From Sphingobacterium thalpophilum (GTDB lineage: Bacteria > Bacteroidota > Bacteroidia > Flavobacteriales > Flavobacteriaceae), in contig CALPOS020000145.1 in NCBI GenBank assembly GCA_943325255.2, positions 1 through 5,793 on the forward strand: a DNA stretch of 5,793 nucleotides, in the 5' to 3' direction. Below the pieces are notes generated by a model. The model was given only the letters and a program-made list of their open reading frames with translations. It was not told the DNA's origin and did no database searches. Shown piece by piece: positions 4,271 to 5,793 of this stretch (position 1 is its first letter; every line of letters starts with the position of its first letter). The position numbers were made by a program, and so were the translations under genes.

Positions 4271-5793
4271 ATGAAAAAACAACTTCCATTACTTCTCGTA
4301 ATGATTTTTTGCTCGTTGCAACTTGCTGCTCAGGACACGTTGAAAACAGTAAAGGTAGAATCTACACGAAAAAGTATATTAAAGTCATTTACTGTTACTG
4401 GAAATACATCAGTAATGACAAGCAAAGAATTGCTCAAGGCCGCTTGTTGTAACCTAGCGGAAAGCTTTGAAACCAATCCATCTATTGACGTCAGTTTTTC
4501 CGATGCACTAACCGGAACCAAACAAATCAAGATGCTGGGATTGACGAGTCCATATTTGATGATTACGGAAGAAAACATTCCTTCGGTTCGTGGCGCTTCA
4601 CAGGCCTATGGTTTGTCTTTTACTCCCGGAACATGGGTCGAAAGCATACAAATCACGAAAGGCGCAGGTTCTGTGGTAAACGGCTATGAAAGCATATCAG
4701 GACAAATCAACACGGAGTTACTGAAGCCACTGAATGACATTCCGTTTTTCTTAAATGCCTATGGATCGACGGATTCTCGTTATGAATTAAACACTCATTT
4801 CAACAAGAAAATTTCGCCAAACTGGGCGACTAGTTTATTTGTACATGGAAACACACGAGTGGCGAAAAACGATCAAAATGGCGATGGATTTTTGGACAAT
4901 CCGCTAGGGAAACAAGTCAATTTACTCAATCGATGGCAATATGCCGATCAAGACTCGGGTTTGGTTTCGTTTTTTAGCGTCAAGTATATGAATGATGAAA
5001 AACAAACAGGTGAAGTCAATTTCAATAAAGACCGAGATAAATTGACCACCAATTCTTGGGGATCGGAAATCAATTCTGAAAGATTTGATTTTAGTTCTAA
5101 AGTAGGCTATGTTTTTAAGGACATTCCCAATCAGAGTATTGGTTTTCAGAATGCGTATAGCAGACATCGCCAAACTTCGTATTTTGGTTTAAACACATAC
5201 GATATTAAGCAAAGTAGTTATTATTCTAACTTGATATTTAATTCCATTATCAGCAATATCAAGAATAAGTTTGCTGCTGGTTTAAATTTTACTTCTGATC
5301 AATATCAAGAGTTTGTCAATGCCATTGACTACAGCAGAATTGACAATTCAGCAGGAAGTTTTTTCGAATATACGTATGACAATCAAGATAATTTCAGCGT
5401 GATTTTAGGAGGCAGAGTTGATTATCACAATCGACTTGGTGTATTTGCAACGCCGCGTTTGCATCTCAGATACAATCCATGGGAACAAGGAGTGATAAGA
5501 TTTTCGGCTGGAAGAGGACAAAGAGCTGCCAATATTTTTGCGGAGAATCAGCAACTTTTTGCTAGTTCACGACAATTTGAAATTATCGATTCAAAAGGGA
5601 AAATATATGGACTAGATCCGGAAATCGCGTGGAATTACGGATTAAGTTTCGGTCAAAAATTTATTCTTTTCGGCAAAAAAGCAGATGTTGGTTTAGATTT
5701 TTACCGAACAGATTTCCAAAATCAAGCCGTTGTCGACCTGTTCGAAAGTCCACAGAAAGCTCTATTTTATAACTTAAAAGGGAAATCATTTGC
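4271..5793 (+). CDS. TonB-dependent outer-membrane receptor (3' end outside window)
   Basis: The ATG at 4271 opens a frame of 507 codons with no stop to the window end. A signal peptide (MKKQLPLLLVMIFCSLQLAA) is followed by QDTLKTVKVE (21-30), a likely TonB-box region. The plug domain covers about 35-150 and contains AACCNLAESFE with C59-C60, TNPSIDVSF, GTKQIKMLGL and ITKGAGSVVNGYESISGQI. Alternating beta-strand segments of the barrel follow, with many aromatic residues. An EF-hand-like loop, D201-x-N203-x-D205-G206-x-x-D209, sits early in the barrel. The carboxypeptidase-regulatory-like domain often found before the plug in Bacteroidetes receptors is absent. Comparable receptors would need roughly another 150-200 residues, so the missing part is the last strands. 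The substrate is unknown; the HYC_CC_PP neighbour and the plug CC pair suggest a metal, perhaps copper. Confidence 0.9.
   Translation, partial: MKKQLPLLLVMIFCSLQLAAQDTLKTVKVESTRKSILKSFTVTGNTSVMTSKELLKAACCNLAESFETNPSIDVSFSDALTGTKQIKMLGLTSPYLMITEENIPSVRGASQAYGLSFTPGTWVESIQITKGAGSVVNGYESISGQINTELLKPLNDIPFFLNAYGSTDSRYELNTHFNKKISPNWATSLFVHGNTRVAKNDQNGDGFLDNPLGKQVNLLNRWQYADQDSGLVSFFSVKYMNDEKQTGEVNFNKDRDKLTTNSWGSEINSERFDFSSKVGYVFKDIPNQSIGFQNAYSRHRQTSYFGLNTYDIKQSSYYSNLIFNSIISNIKNKFAAGLNFTSDQYQEFVNAIDYSRIDNSAGSFFEYTYDNQDNFSVILGGRVDYHNRLGVFATPRLHLRYNPWEQGVIRFSAGRGQRAANIFAENQQLFASSRQFEIIDSKGKIYGLDPEIAWNYGLSFGQKFILFGKKADVGLDFYRTDFQNQAVVDLFESPQKALFYNLKGKSF

Noticed and set aside
4330..5173. Minus-strand open frames at 4330-4578 and 4922-5173
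   Set aside because: Both are antisense to the continuous TonB-dependent receptor frame.

Overview
The window looks like chromosomal DNA from a member of the Flavobacteriaceae, probably Flavobacterium or a close relative. The DNA is AT-rich, genes lack clear Shine-Dalgarno sequences, and several starts are preceded by the Bacteroidetes promoter pattern TTG...TAnnTTTG. The gene content also fits: an XrtF-type exosortase with its partner protein, an HYC_CC_PP family protein, and a TonB-dependent receptor with a flavobacterial-style plug. All family names come from reading the translations, not from database searches.

Left part (1-1477). A truncated GAF-domain gene resembling free methionine-(R)-sulfoxide reductase runs leftwards off the window. 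It is divergent from a rightward pair: xrtF, with a probable TTG start at 499, and a small membrane protein of the exosortase F-associated type that overlaps it by 17 nt. Between the divergent genes sits a GC-rich, highly base-paired element (about 345-430). It resembles a repeated structured element I remember from flavobacterial genomes, possibly the candidate RNA called Flavo-1. It is the most intriguing non-coding feature here.

Middle part (1536-3756). Two same-strand genes are separated by 34 nt. The first encodes an ATP-cone domain joined to a PD-(D/E)xK nuclease domain of the Mrr type. The second encodes a complete metallo-beta-lactamase/beta-CASP nuclease of the CPSF73/TTHA0252 type. 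Side by side they suggest a nucleotide-sensing nuclease working with an RNA-processing nuclease, which is inference only.

Right part (3810-5793). A secreted Cys-rich HYC_CC_PP protein is followed after 53 nt by a TonB-dependent outer-membrane receptor that continues past the window. Both carry adjacent-cysteine motifs and probably form one unit, plausibly for metal (perhaps copper) handling. The promoter in front of the HYC gene lies so close to the ATG that the mRNA may be leaderless.

I saw no tRNA, rRNA, CRISPR array, insertion sequence or phage gene. No gap between genes exceeds 300 bases.
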